Part shown: positions 27,844 through 37,885 of the stretch, one piece after another
Position numbering within the stretch: position 1 is the stretch's first letter
How the letters are laid out: every line of letters begins with the position of its first letter
DNA from: Candidatus Iainarchaeum sp.
GTDB lineage: Archaea > Iainarchaeota > Iainarchaeia > Iainarchaeales > VGJJ01
Assembly: GCA_016198125.1 (NCBI GenBank)
Contig: JACQJG010000005.1
Span: 1 to 49,545 of the forward strand
Length of the DNA stretch: 49,545 nucleotides
Direction of reading: 5' to 3'
Position numbers and translations under genes: made by a program
Notes under the pieces: generated by a model
What the model saw: the letters and a program-made list of their open reading frames with translations, nothing else
Databases searched by the model: none
Told to the model about the DNA's origin: nothing

Positions 27844-28509
27844 ATGCTGGACCGTTTGAGTAGAAAAGAGCAGGAAGTGCTTTTGGGGCTTGTGAAAAAC
27901 GGCCGGGTGAGCGACCGGGAACTGGCCAAACGGCTGAATTCTTCGCAGCCCACTATTACCCGGGTTCGTTCCAAGTTGTTTCAATTGGGGTATTTGACTA
28001 AGACCTTGGGCGTTCCGGATTTGACTAAGGTGGGATTGGCGCTGGAAGTGTTCACTTTTTTGCGCCACTCGGATATTAATCTGAGCAAGCGTGTGATTAA
28101 ATGGGTGCAGGATCATGATGCCGTGTATTTTGCCGCAGAAGGCGAGGGGTTGCGGGGCTACACGATGATGATCAACTCTATTCACCAGAATTTTTCAGAA
28201 TACGAAGCGTTTTTGACGGAGTTCAGGTCGAAATTTGGAACAGAGGTTCATGAAATCATGTCTTTTTTCATAGACACGCAGCGTATTCACGTGTACCATA
28301 ACTGGAGTTCAGTAATGGAGGGCGTGATGAAGCGCGAATGGTCGAAGAAAAAAATGCGCAAGCGCGAGCGCTTGAAACACGCGCTTGAAATGATTCCAAA
28401 GATTCCGGCAAACCTGCCGTTTATTCCAAAGCGTGCAGAAGATGAAGAATCTCCGGATTCGGAAGTTGATTCAGCGTCCAATGAAAGAGAAAAAAAGCCG
28501 GGTTCGTGA
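27844..28509 (+). CDS. Lrp/AsnC-like HTH regulator
   Basis: LDRLSRKEQEVLLGLVKNGRVSDRELAKRLNSSQPTITRVRSKLFQLGYL. Confidence 0.75.
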   Translation: MLDRLSRKEQEVLLGLVKNGRVSDRELAKRLNSSQPTITRVRSKLFQLGYLTKTLGVPDLTKVGLALEVFTFLRHSDINLSKRVIKWVQDHDAVYFAAEGEGLRGYTMMINSIHQNFSEYEAFLTEFRSKFGTEVHEIMSFFIDTQRIHVYHNWSSVMEGVMKREWSKKKMRKRERLKHALEMIPKIPANLPFIPKRAEDEESPDSEVDSASNEREKKPGS

Positions 28510-28543
28510 AATCAGGTATTTCAACGCATGCGCGGGCCTGCAT

Positions 28544-30904
28544 TCACTTTTTGATGGCCCATTTCTTTTTTTCCGCAGGGGGCGAACGGGATTTTTTGAG
28601 TTCCACGGCGGGCATTTTTTGTTTTCGCAGGCGCATCCATGCGAATGCCAGTAATCCCAGCACAATAACAACGCCGATGATTCCAATCACAATCGTTTCA
28701 GTGCTGACTTCGAGTGGAGGGTTTGCTTCTGCATTGGAGTCCTGTACGGCGTTGGTGTCTGCGTTTGAGGTTCCAGGCAACCCCGTGCCCATGGCAAAAT
28801 AAAGGGGCTGTCCAAGGGTCGAAAAAGCAGAAGGGGATGCGGCCAGGCCCGCATCGTTCTGCAAAGCCAATGCAAAGTAGTTCTTGGTTTTGTTCACTTC
28901 AATGGTGCACGTGCCGTTTGCATCCGTAATACATTCGCCTTCGGCTTTACACGCGCCTGCAATCGTGGAATAGTTTTCTTTTTTTAATTCAAAGGCAGTC
29001 ACGCACGCACTGGTTGCATCAAAAACAAGGATGCGCGCGCCTTCAACGCCTTGATTGGCGTCGTTTGCAAGCGAAACGTGCACGTACCCATCGTCTATTT
29101 TTTCATTGCAATCGTTGTCCACGCTGTCTTCAGTCTCCAGGTTTCCTGGAAAGCGTTTTACATTATTGTCATCGCAGTCTTTTTGTGCGCTGCACGATGT
29201 AACTCCGTCCAAGTCGCTGTCAAAGGGTTCATCCGCTTTTCCGGAACAGTCATTGTCTATGCCATCGCACACTTCAGCAGCTCCCGGGTAAATGCTTGAA
29301 TTGGCGTCATTGCAGTCGTCTCCTGGTTTTTCCGTGCATGCCAGGTCTTTGTACCCGTCTTTGTCTGCATCGGCGCACTTCTTGCATCCATTTACAAGTA
29401 TTTCCTGGATTTCCCCAAGGGCCTTTAATGCAAGCGCATGCCTTCCAACGCTGGGGTCAAGGACGTTGGGGGGCTTTGTTTCCAGCCACAGGTCCTGCGT
29501 TTGAAGGGCCTTTTCAGTGTATGCGTACGCGCGGTTTTGGAGGGGGTCTTTAATGCTTTCATCGCTTTCCTGGCATGCCGCGCGAAGCATCATGGAACCC
29601 AATGCAATGCGTGGAAACGGGGTATATTCCACTTTGAGGGCGCCGCTGATGCTATGCCTCGTGTCTGCGGCATTCTTTTTTGCCCCTTGTCCTACCGTGT
29701 CTTTTTTCTCGATCTCGTCCACCCACAAGAGGAAGTCCTTGAATCCCTTTGTTTCTGCATACGCATTGGGCTGGTATTGGAAGTGCAGGTACCAGTTTAA
29801 TGCAGAATCGTAAATGTCTCCATAGTTGCTGCTCACAAACACGTTGTTGGCATAGGGCTCATACTCGTTTCCTTCGGTGTCTTTGCACGTGAGTTTTACT
29901 CCTGATCCCGTGCCTTGCCATCGCGTGTAATCAAATAGGAAGTTGTCACATTCCTGCAGGTCCAGCACCCCTTGCATGGCGTATTGGGCGGCTTTTTGAT
30001 AGCGCGGGTCCTGGGTTAATTCATATAATTTTTGAAAACCCAACGCCACAAGCACGACTTCATGTTTGTGGACTTCATTGACTTTTATGGTGCCACCGTC
30101 GGCACAGCTAAACGTGTCTTCTTCGTTTTTCAGTTGAAGCGTGTGGGCCATCATTCCAATGGGAACCTTTCCTCCGCTCCCATCCGTCAGCAGGGATTGG
30201 TGAATGCCAAAGGATTCCTCATCGGGGGTTACCAAAAGTCCAAGCAAGGCTTCGCCTGCATGGCTGGCGGCATCTTGAATGGAGGCCTGCAGGCTTTCAT
30301 CGGCATACGCGCGCGCCTCCAACAGGCCAAGAACCATGGCCGTTGTGCGGCCTGCCTCTGAATGGGGTTGGGCATTTACACTGTCCTTGGGGAAATGCCA
30401 TTGGTTGAACGATGCTTCCACTTCCTTGCATTCTCCGCTTGCGCCCAGCACGCCTTTCACACTGGAGCGCACGCTGGCCAGGGTTCCTGAAGGAAACGTC
30501 ATTCCATTGGATGTTCCCCAGGGAGTGCCATCGCTTACCCACTGCCACGCAAGCCCTTTTTCAAGTACTTTTTTTAGCAGCGCAGAAGGAGTGGTGTTGG
30601 CGTCTGTGTTAACATCATATTCCCCCTGGTCCAGTGCGCGTATGGCATACAACCAGTATCCAACATCTTCAAATGACACCGTGGAATCTTTTTCAGCGTT
30701 GAAGGATTGTTGGGGCATTTCATAGGCTGAACTCCACCCTTGCAGGCCTACTGCCGCTTTCCAGCCGTTGTCCAATCCTTTTTGAACGCTGTCCGCTAAC
30801 CCTGAAGGGGGCGTGACTTCTGCGCTTGCAGGGAAAGCCAGAAAGCACAAGGCCAGCAACGTGCCTAGAAATCCAATGGCTTTGAAATGCGTGCGCGTGC
30901 GCAT
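28544..30904 (-). CDS. Large secreted, C-terminally anchored protein with MopE-like Asp/Cys metal-binding repeats
   Basis: Signal peptide; DADKDGYKDLAC...DDCNDANSSIYPGAAEVCDGIDNDCSGKADE...DCDDNNVKRFPG...DNDCNEKIDDGY; C-terminal TM IVIGIIGVVIVLGLLAFAW; long helical N-terminal domain. Confidence 0.8.
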   Translation of the reverse strand: MRTRTHFKAIGFLGTLLALCFLAFPASAEVTPPSGLADSVQKGLDNGWKAAVGLQGWSSAYEMPQQSFNAEKDSTVSFEDVGYWLYAIRALDQGEYDVNTDANTTPSALLKKVLEKGLAWQWVSDGTPWGTSNGMTFPSGTLASVRSSVKGVLGASGECKEVEASFNQWHFPKDSVNAQPHSEAGRTTAMVLGLLEARAYADESLQASIQDAASHAGEALLGLLVTPDEESFGIHQSLLTDGSGGKVPIGMMAHTLQLKNEEDTFSCADGGTIKVNEVHKHEVVLVALGFQKLYELTQDPRYQKAAQYAMQGVLDLQECDNFLFDYTRWQGTGSGVKLTCKDTEGNEYEPYANNVFVSSNYGDIYDSALNWYLHFQYQPNAYAETKGFKDFLLWVDEIEKKDTVGQGAKKNAADTRHSISGALKVEYTPFPRIALGSMMLRAACQESDESIKDPLQNRAYAYTEKALQTQDLWLETKPPNVLDPSVGRHALALKALGEIQEILVNGCKKCADADKDGYKDLACTEKPGDDCNDANSSIYPGAAEVCDGIDNDCSGKADEPFDSDLDGVTSCSAQKDCDDNNVKRFPGNLETEDSVDNDCNEKIDDGYVHVSLANDANQGVEGARILVFDATSACVTAFELKKENYSTIAGACKAEGECITDANGTCTIEVNKTKNYFALALQNDAGLAASPSAFSTLGQPLYFAMGTGLPGTSNADTNAVQDSNAEANPPLEVSTETIVIGIIGVVIVLGLLAFAWMRLRKQKMPAVELKKSRSPPAEKKKWAIKK

Positions 30905-31075
30905 ACCAGGGAACTAACGCGAAAACACTTTTTAAGGTAATGCGCGCGCCCGTGAAATAAAGGCGGAATGCAAATGCATTCAGGCGGCTGAAAAACGTTT
31001 TTGAGCGCGAGGGGTTGGAAAAAGGATAAAGGATAGGGATGAAAAAACAGGAAAAAGAATGAAAAGGCGGCGGTG

Positions 31076-31216
31076 CTAGTACTCGTCGCCGTCTCCTCCC
31101 CCTTCTTCTTCAGGGGCTTCTTCGTCTTCGTCCCCGTCATCGTCCCAGTCATCCAGGTCGTCTCCCCCTTCTCCTCCTTCGTCTTCATCTAACATTCTTT
31201 TTATCATCCAAGGCAT
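31076..31216 (-). CDS. 46-aa hyperacidic protein
   Basis: Direct translation MPWMIKRMLDEDEGGEGGDDLDDWDDDGDEDEEAPEEEGGGDGDEY*; GGAGG Shine-Dalgarno upstream; the track lists another frame here (107 aa). Confidence 0.65.
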   Translation of the reverse strand: MPWMIKRMLDEDEGGEGGDDLDDWDDDGDEDEEAPEEEGGGDGDEY

Positions 31217-31343
31217 TTGGTGGCCTCCAATTCATTGTCCTTTTTTTTGAATAAAAAACACTGAAAGGTTTTACGATTACACCCAGCCTAAAAGCTTAAA
31301 AACCTACGCGCGTACACCCGCCGCAGTGGAGGTTGAATACCTG

Positions 31344-32099
31344 TTAGGATTCAAACAGGGTCTTTTGCTTTTTCTCCAAGCCCTTTATCTTTGCGCGTGG
31401 ATTGCCGATTTCAAAGTCAATTTTGTAGAATTCAAGGCCCTCGCGTTCAAGGAGGTCTTTTGCCGTGGAGCGGATTTCAGGCGCGATCAGGATTCCGCGT
31501 GTTTCCTTTCCCTTGAGTTTTTTTACCACTTCCATGTACCGTCTGAGTTGGGTTACTGCATCATAGTCTGCAAGCCTGCGTTTGACTTCTATGACCACCA
31601 GTCTTCCCTGCGCATCTTCTGCGAGAATGTCAATCATTCCTGTGCGCAGCGGGTTTTCCTGTTTTACAGGTCTGAGGCCGGGTTCAATGAAATCCAAACC
31701 CTGCATGAGCTGGTCGCTCAACTCTTTTTCCGTGCCAAACAGCCGCAGGTCGCTTTTGCCTAAGTCCATGTCGCTTGCATACACGTGTTCAATGCTTTCA
31801 AAGTACACTTTGATGGTTTCTTTGGGATTGGTTTTGCGGGCTTCCAATACCAGTTCGCTTTTTGAAGGATCGTGGTTTAAAGAGTACGTGGCGTTCATCA
31901 TGTAATTGGTGGGCCGCAACAATTTGTTTTGGTGCAGGGCAAAACTCCCGTCGCCTTTGCATACAAGCAGGCGTTTTCCCTGCGGAAGCTTGCTGGCTGC
32001 GCGCCCCCAGTACTCGGCTTTGCACGCGCCCACAATGAGAAGCATTTTTTTTTCGTGCAATGCGCGTTCAATGACCTGTTTGGCTTCTGCCAACTCCAT
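31344..32099 (-). CDS. nucS: Endonuclease NucS
   Basis: GDGSFALHQNKLLRPTNYM, TGMIDILAEDAQGRLVVIEVKRR, QLRRYME; C-terminal QKTLFES PIP-box-like tail. Confidence 0.88.
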   Translation of the reverse strand: MELAEAKQVIERALHEKKMLLIVGACKAEYWGRAASKLPQGKRLLVCKGDGSFALHQNKLLRPTNYMMNATYSLNHDPSKSELVLEARKTNPKETIKVYFESIEHVYASDMDLGKSDLRLFGTEKELSDQLMQGLDFIEPGLRPVKQENPLRTGMIDILAEDAQGRLVVIEVKRRLADYDAVTQLRRYMEVVKKLKGKETRGILIAPEIRSTAKDLLEREGLEFYKIDFEIGNPRAKIKGLEKKQKTLFES

Positions 32100-32205
32100 G
32101 TATTCCACTGAAACCCAAACGGGTTTTAATCCCTGCAGGAAAGGCAAGCGGGGGGTTTTTAAACCGTGCTTTCATTATACTAGGGTTTTTAGGTGAGGAC
32201 TCGCG

Positions 32206-33768
32206 ATGAAAAAACACGTTGAACCCGTTCAAACGTCCCTGGATCGCGTGCGCAGCGTTCAGGACGTGCTCGTGAAAGCCGTTCGTGTTCCAGGGAAAAA
32301 CACGTATATAGATCTTCGCTTTGATGCAAGCCAGGGCATGGGAGTGGGCACGCAGAATGGAAACCCATTGGGTGCTGGAGTGGATTATGATTTTGCGTTG
32401 GGCGTGCGCGCGTTTGTGCGCATGGCCAATGTAACGGGAATGGGTTTTGTAGGGCAGAGCATTTCCTTGCGCGACCTGGACCGTTTAAAACCGCTGGCAG
32501 TTAAAATAAAGTCTCTTTCCATTCGCCGCGCCAAACTCAATGCTGTTCAAAAGGCAAAGCTGAAAAAAAACCGCGCAAACGCTTCCACGGTGCAAAGCAT
32601 TGCCTACGATGAAATGCCTGCGCACAAGGATTTGGTGGAAGCCACGGCCAAAAAACCGTTTCGTGAACTTGAAGTGCAGGATTTTTTGCGGCGCGTAAAT
32701 TCCCTTGCGCGGGCCATGAAAAAACAGCAGAACATCCAGTCTGCGCTCATACAGGCATACGCGGGAGAAGGCGCAAAATTTTTCTGCAATTCCAATGGAA
32801 GCGAGATCCTTCAGGTTCGTCCGTTGGCAGAATCGTTTGTGTATGCAACTGCGCAGGGAAAAGGGCCCGTGGATTATTATGCCACGCTTGGAGCGTACAA
32901 GGGACTGGAAGCGTTTGAAGGGGAAAACGAGTTTGGAGTTTCACTGGAAGCATTTGGAATGGATTTGGCCAAGGGGACAAGTGAATTGTCCAATGCGCCT
33001 GTGGCTCCAACGACTTCCAAGCCCGTAACAGTGGTAACCAACCCTCATTTCAATTCTCTTATGGTGCATGAAATTTGCGGCCATCCCTCGGAGGCCGACC
33101 GTGCATTGAAACGTGAAACCGCGTGGGCGGGAAGGGCATGGTGGTATCATTCTCCCCAGGAAAACTGGTTTGGTAAACCGGTAGCGTCTCCCCTGGTGAG
33201 CGTTTTTTCTGATCCTTCCTTGGACGGGTATGGAAGGTATGCATATGATGATGAAGGCACCAAGGCGCGAAAAGTAGAGCACATCAGGGAAGGAGTGCTG
33301 ACGGATTTCCTGAACAGCGTGGACACGTCTTTCATTTTGGGCGCAAAACCCAATGGGGGCATGCGCGCGTCTTCCGCAGCCGTAGTGCCCCTGATTCGCA
33401 TGAACAACACGTGTTTTGCCCCGGGAGAATGGAATGAAGAAGAGCTGTTGCGCGATACCAGGGAAGGGTTTTACATTGCAGGCCAGAAAATTCCTTCCAT
33501 TGGGGATACAAGGCAAAATTTTCGCATCACGTGCTGGAAGGTGTATGAAATAAAAAACGGCGAGCTTGGACAATTATACAGAATGGGCGGCATTACCTCG
33601 GATTCACTGGACTATTTGAAGAGCATTGACGCGGTTGGAAAGGACTTCAAATTGTACAACATTCCAAACTGCGGAAAGGGAACGCCCATGCAAACCATGA
33701 AGGTGGGAAACGGCGCTCCCACCATGCGGGGTTTGGCGCGCGTTACTGGCGGGGAGGCTTCGCTGTGA
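32206..33768 (+). CDS. tldD: TldD family metalloprotease
   Basis: MVHEICGHPSEADRAL; followed by the TldE/PmbA partner with 4-nt overlap. Confidence 0.88.
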   Translation: MKKHVEPVQTSLDRVRSVQDVLVKAVRVPGKNTYIDLRFDASQGMGVGTQNGNPLGAGVDYDFALGVRAFVRMANVTGMGFVGQSISLRDLDRLKPLAVKIKSLSIRRAKLNAVQKAKLKKNRANASTVQSIAYDEMPAHKDLVEATAKKPFRELEVQDFLRRVNSLARAMKKQQNIQSALIQAYAGEGAKFFCNSNGSEILQVRPLAESFVYATAQGKGPVDYYATLGAYKGLEAFEGENEFGVSLEAFGMDLAKGTSELSNAPVAPTTSKPVTVVTNPHFNSLMVHEICGHPSEADRALKRETAWAGRAWWYHSPQENWFGKPVASPLVSVFSDPSLDGYGRYAYDDEGTKARKVEHIREGVLTDFLNSVDTSFILGAKPNGGMRASSAAVVPLIRMNNTCFAPGEWNEEELLRDTREGFYIAGQKIPSIGDTRQNFRITCWKVYEIKNGELGQLYRMGGITSDSLDYLKSIDAVGKDFKLYNIPNCGKGTPMQTMKVGNGAPTMRGLARVTGGEASL

Positions 33769-35222
33769 TTTCATTGAAGGCTTTGCGCGATGCCGTGGAT
33801 GATGGAGTCAAATGGGCCGGCAGGCAAAAAGACGCGATTGGAGTCGAAGTATTTGCCTCTTCCAATGTGTTAACTACTATGCGTTTGGGGCTTGCCAACA
33901 ACATTCCTTCGAATGCGCTGGAAGAATTCAAGTCCTTGGAGGATTTTGGAATCGGCGTGCGCGTGCATTTCAACACAGGGCGCATTGGGTTTGGAAAAGA
34001 GTCAAGCGATTTGTCGTTGAATGCAGTCAAAAGCGCCCTGGAAAAAGCGCGCAAGTCCTGCATTAAAGACCCGTTTTTTGTTTCCCTCCCCCAGCCTGCA
34101 AAGGAAAAGCAAGCCATCAAAAACTACCATGATCCTGCTGTGCTGAAATTCAATGACGTGCAGGGCGTGAAACGTGCGTACCTTGTGCTTGATGGGGCGT
34201 TAAGCGCAGTGGAAAAGCGTTCCAGCCCCGGAGGCTTGAATATGACGGGGGAACTGGATTTTTTAGGCGAGCAAATGGCTATTGCATCCACCACTGGGAT
34301 TTCAGCCGTTGACCAGTCTTCCATTGTGTGGGGGCATTTAACGGCTACCTTGGAAGGAGAGAAGGATGTTGCAGGCATGCACTTTGACTCAAATACGCAC
34401 ATAAAAAACTTCAACACAGGGATTGGACGGGAAGCCGTTGAACGCGCGTTTGCCTCCGTGGACGCGCGCCCTGTTGAAACCGGGACCTACCATTTGGCGT
34501 TGGGGCACCAGGTCATTTGCGATATTTTCTCGAATGTTTTTGATGCATCCCTGCAGAGCGTTGACTTTAACGCGTCCTTCCTTCAAGGGAAAAAAGGGCA
34601 AAAGGTGTTCGACGAAGCCATTACCATGTATGACGATCCCCATTTGCCTTACACGATTGGAAGCAAGGCATTTAATGATGAAGGCCAACCCACTGTGAGC
34701 ACGCCTCTTGTTGAAAAAGGAAAGCTTGTGAACTTTTTGTCCAATGATTATTATGCAAAAAAATTTGCACGGGAAAAAGGCGAAACATACCTGGGAAGAA
34801 ACGGTTTTCGCTTTGGCGGAGGCGGCGGGCGCAATTATTCTTCTGAACCCGGCATTCACTCCACCAATTTGGTCATTCAGAAAGGTTCCTTGTCCCAAAA
34901 GGAATTGTTTGAATCCGTTGACCATGGGTTGTACATTGACCGCATATGGTACACGTACCCGGTGAATGGGAGCAAGGTGAGCGATTTCACCTGCACGGTT
35001 CGCGGAAACAGTTATGTGATCCGCAATGGAGAGCGCGCCGAGCCCCTGTTGCCCAATTCTGTGCGCATCAACGCAAACCTGGAACGAATGCTTTCCACGG
35101 TCATGGGAATCGGAAAAGTCCAGCAACCTATTATTGTGTGGGGCTCTGAAGGCGTAGTGGTAACACCCGAAATTGCCGTGCGCGACGTTCACGTGGAGCG
35201 CATTGCACGCTTCCTCATGTAA
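33765..35222 (+). CDS. tldE: TldE/PmbA family protein
   Basis: TldE-like organisation and RGNSYVIRNGERAEPLLPNSVRI; operonic with tldD. Confidence 0.85.
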   Translation: MISLKALRDAVDDGVKWAGRQKDAIGVEVFASSNVLTTMRLGLANNIPSNALEEFKSLEDFGIGVRVHFNTGRIGFGKESSDLSLNAVKSALEKARKSCIKDPFFVSLPQPAKEKQAIKNYHDPAVLKFNDVQGVKRAYLVLDGALSAVEKRSSPGGLNMTGELDFLGEQMAIASTTGISAVDQSSIVWGHLTATLEGEKDVAGMHFDSNTHIKNFNTGIGREAVERAFASVDARPVETGTYHLALGHQVICDIFSNVFDASLQSVDFNASFLQGKKGQKVFDEAITMYDDPHLPYTIGSKAFNDEGQPTVSTPLVEKGKLVNFLSNDYYAKKFAREKGETYLGRNGFRFGGGGGRNYSSEPGIHSTNLVIQKGSLSQKELFESVDHGLYIDRIWYTYPVNGSKVSDFTCTVRGNSYVIRNGERAEPLLPNSVRINANLERMLSTVMGIGKVQQPIIVWGSEGVVVTPEIAVRDVHVERIARFLM

Positions 35223-35256
35223 CACATTTAAGTAAACCCGCGTGTTCTCTTATTGC

Positions 35257-36036
35257 ATGGCGCGGAAGTCTTCCCGCAGGAAGAAAATATTTGTACCGGT
35301 GCTTGTGGGGTTGAACAAGGCCAGTTTAAACCCCAAGACATGGGCGTTTGTGCGCGGAGGAAAACAGGTCCCGGCAGACGATTTTCTTATGGGGTCGCAT
35401 GCGTCAGCTGCCCCGCACCTGGCTGCACAGCGCGCGCCCTTTTACTTGAAAAAAGTCACTTCGCGCATGCAGGAGATTCGCGCACGTTTAAAGGTCGCGC
35501 ACATTCCAGTGGAAGAACCAATGCCTCATGGTTTTATGGGAAAGGATCTGGAATTGTTTGAGCGCAGGCGCTGGCTGCCTTTGCGCTTGACCTTGCGCGC
35601 AGGAAAAAAAGAAGTGGGTATGAAGAATAAAAACGCGTTTCCTGCACGCAACAGAAAACAGGTCTTAAACCAGGTGGCAGGCATTCTTGCGCGCATGCAC
35701 GCCATCGGCATTTCGCACAACCACCCCCATGGAAAAAATTTTGTGGTAAGCCCCCGCGGAAGCGTGAAAGTAATCGACCTGTCATTGGCCCGCATTGAGG
35801 AGCATGCGCCGCGCAGCCCCCAAGAATTTTTAACCCAATTTGGAAAAGACTTTTTGGAATACGCACGTCTTTATGCGTATGTTCTTTTTCCAGGCAAGAC
35901 AAGGGACTCTGCGCGGGATTACAAGGTATGGAAGCGCGCCGTGAAAGAATTGCTTGCGCGCCATTCCAAAGTCATGGATACATTTCAACTTACTCCTGAA
36001 GAAGTGCTGGAACACGGGTTGTATAAACATCTTTAA
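35257..36036 (+). CDS. Kinase-fold protein (RIO/Bud32-like) with atypical HNHPHGKN loop
   Basis: LARMHAIGISHNHPHGKNFVVSPRGSVKVIDLSLARIEE. Confidence 0.65.
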   Translation: MARKSSRRKKIFVPVLVGLNKASLNPKTWAFVRGGKQVPADDFLMGSHASAAPHLAAQRAPFYLKKVTSRMQEIRARLKVAHIPVEEPMPHGFMGKDLELFERRRWLPLRLTLRAGKKEVGMKNKNAFPARNRKQVLNQVAGILARMHAIGISHNHPHGKNFVVSPRGSVKVIDLSLARIEEHAPRSPQEFLTQFGKDFLEYARLYAYVLFPGKTRDSARDYKVWKRAVKELLARHSKVMDTFQLTPEEVLEHGLYKHL

Positions 36037-36230
36037 TACTGCGTTTTCCTTTTCAGCAATGGAAGCCCGGTTTTTACCCCTTCAATTACTTCATATCCTG
36101 CGGGCAGTTCAATGCTGTTCAATGGATTGGAGGAAAAAAAGAACAGTTTTCCTTTTTGGTGCAGGTAATATGTTTTTCCGTTTTTTGCTTTCGTGCTGTA
36201 ACCCATTATTTTCACCTCAACTGGTTTCAT
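36033..36230 (-). CDS. Small conserved archaeal-type protein, 65 aa
   Basis: MKPVEVKIMGYSTKAKNGKTYYLHQKGKLFFFSSNPLNSIELPAGYEVIEGVKTGLPLLKRKTQY; the longer track start overlaps the DUF192 gene. Confidence 0.6.
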   Translation of the reverse strand: MKPVEVKIMGYSTKAKNGKTYYLHQKGKLFFFSSNPLNSIELPAGYEVIEGVKTGLPLLKRKTQY

Positions 36231-36708
36231 TGCATAATTGAAATAGTGCCTGGTCGCCTGCCTTCCAGCCAAATTCGTGGGCTGCGCTCCCAGGGACCTC
36301 CAGCACAAATTGAACGGGTTTTGGCGGCGTAAAAGAGGGGCACAAGGCTTCCTTGCACGGAAGCGCACTCACAATATAAACAATGCGCTTGCCTGAATCC
36401 AAAAATACAATGTCCAGGGGAATGAGCGTGTTTTTCATCCAAAAAGAATACGTTCCAGGCAGTGCGAAAAGAAATAGCATGCCCTGGTTTTTTTCCAGTG
36501 AAGCGCGCTCCATAAGGCCTTGTTCTTGTTCTTTTGGGGTTTGGGCCAGTTCAACGTTGATGGAATGGCCGTTGATGGAAACCGTTTGGGCGCAGCCCAG
36601 GGGGATGACGTTTGGAAAGGGGTTTGAATTGGGAACCCACCCGACTAAAATCCACAGGGCTCCAAGAGCCAATACCAGGGCAAAAACAAGGAGGCTTTGT
36701 ACGCTCAT
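36217..36708 (-). CDS. DUF192 family protein, membrane-anchored
   Basis: VELAQTPKEQEQGLMERASLEKNQGMLFLFALPGTYSFWMKNTLIPLDIVFLD. Confidence 0.88.
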   Translation of the reverse strand: MSVQSLLVFALVLALGALWILVGWVPNSNPFPNVIPLGCAQTVSINGHSINVELAQTPKEQEQGLMERASLEKNQGMLFLFALPGTYSFWMKNTLIPLDIVFLDSGKRIVYIVSALPCKEALCPSFTPPKPVQFVLEVPGSAAHEFGWKAGDQALFQLCNETS

Positions 36709-36754
36709 GGGGGTACTCAGATTCTCACGTGTTTTAAACCTTGTGGGGAAAAGC

Positions 36755-37885
36755 ATGTTCATGGAATTAAAACCCATTAACCCTGCCCTTTTAGACGCGT
36801 TTGATAGATACGCAAAAGGCCTTTCAGCTCAAGACAGGATTGGAATCATTTTCGACGATGACAGCGACGGCTTTTCTGCTGCGCTGATCGTGTGTAAAGC
36901 CATTGAACGCTTGCGCGGCCGCAAACCCGATTATTATGTGTCAGAGCGCGTGGTGAGCCACGACCGGTTTGACGGGGTGGTGGAAGAATTGCGCGCGCAG
37001 GGAATAAATAAAATCATTTCCGTGGACGCTCCCTTGGACAATGTGGCCAAAGAAAAAGTGCGCAGGCTGGAGGAATTTGCCGAAGTGCTTGTAATGGACC
37101 ACCATAAAATGTATGAAGATTTAAACTCTTCCCGCATGACTTTCCTAAAGCCCCAGCTCATTTGGGAAACCGAAAGCTCTTCCTATCCTACATGTAAATT
37201 CGCATTCGACCTGTTTTCGCGCGTAGTTGATTTGAATGAGTTTGAATGGGTGGCATGCATTGGCATTGTAGGGGATTCTGCATACAACCGGTGGAAGGAA
37301 TTCGTGGACAAAAACAGTGCCAAAGAGGGCTGGAAAAAAGAGGAAAACATTTTTGATTCCGGTTTTGGAGTTATTTCAAAAATCATTTACGCCATTCAGG
37401 TCATGGCGCCAGGCCGCATGATGGAGTTTTTTAGGTTTGCAAACAGCGTAAATAACCCAACGGCGCTGTTGTACAGCCCACACGCGGACCTGTTAAAAGA
37501 AATGGACAGGGAAGTGGCTGAAGGCATGAATCAATTTCATGCGCGCGCTGAACAGTATCCGGAATTGGAACTCATATGGTTTGAAGTGCGCCCCAGGCAC
37601 TCCATCAAATCCCTGCTGATAAACAGGATTTCGCATGAACTGCACCCCAACAAAACAGTGCTGTTAGTGCAGGATCTTGGAGGCGTAAAACTTAATGTGA
37701 GTGGCAGAAGACAGGATTTCAAGGTGCGCGTAAACGACCTGCTCGAAGAAGCCGTGAAAGGCCTGGAAGGCAGTTCGGGCGGCGGCCACATTCCAGCGGC
37801 TGCAGGCGTGTTTATGCGCAAGGATTTGCCAACTGTGAAAAAACGCGTAATGGACTTATTGAAGAGCGGGAAGTGCAAGAACTAA
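36755..37885 (+). CDS. DHH family phosphoesterase (RecJ-like)
   Basis: IIFDDDSDGFSAALIV, VMDHHK, SSGGGHIPAAAG; the track start at 36383 lies in DUF192 antisense. Confidence 0.88.
   Translation: MFMELKPINPALLDAFDRYAKGLSAQDRIGIIFDDDSDGFSAALIVCKAIERLRGRKPDYYVSERVVSHDRFDGVVEELRAQGINKIISVDAPLDNVAKEKVRRLEEFAEVLVMDHHKMYEDLNSSRMTFLKPQLIWETESSSYPTCKFAFDLFSRVVDLNEFEWVACIGIVGDSAYNRWKEFVDKNSAKEGWKKEENIFDSGFGVISKIIYAIQVMAPGRMMEFFRFANSVNNPTALLYSPHADLLKEMDREVAEGMNQFHARAEQYPELELIWFEVRPRHSIKSLLINRISHELHPNKTVLLVQDLGGVKLNVSGRRQDFKVRVNDLLEEAVKGLEGSSGGGHIPAAAGVFMRKDLPTVKKRVMDLLKSGKCKN

Noticed and set aside
30865-31188. 107-aa Thr/Lys-rich ORF on the minus strand
   Set aside because: Frame-shifted reading of the hyperacidic ORF region and overlaps the MopE-like start; no ribosome site that I can see
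36383-36754. N-terminal extension of the DHH phosphoesterase ORF
   Set aside because: Antisense to the DUF192 gene; conserved sequence starts at MFMELKPINP
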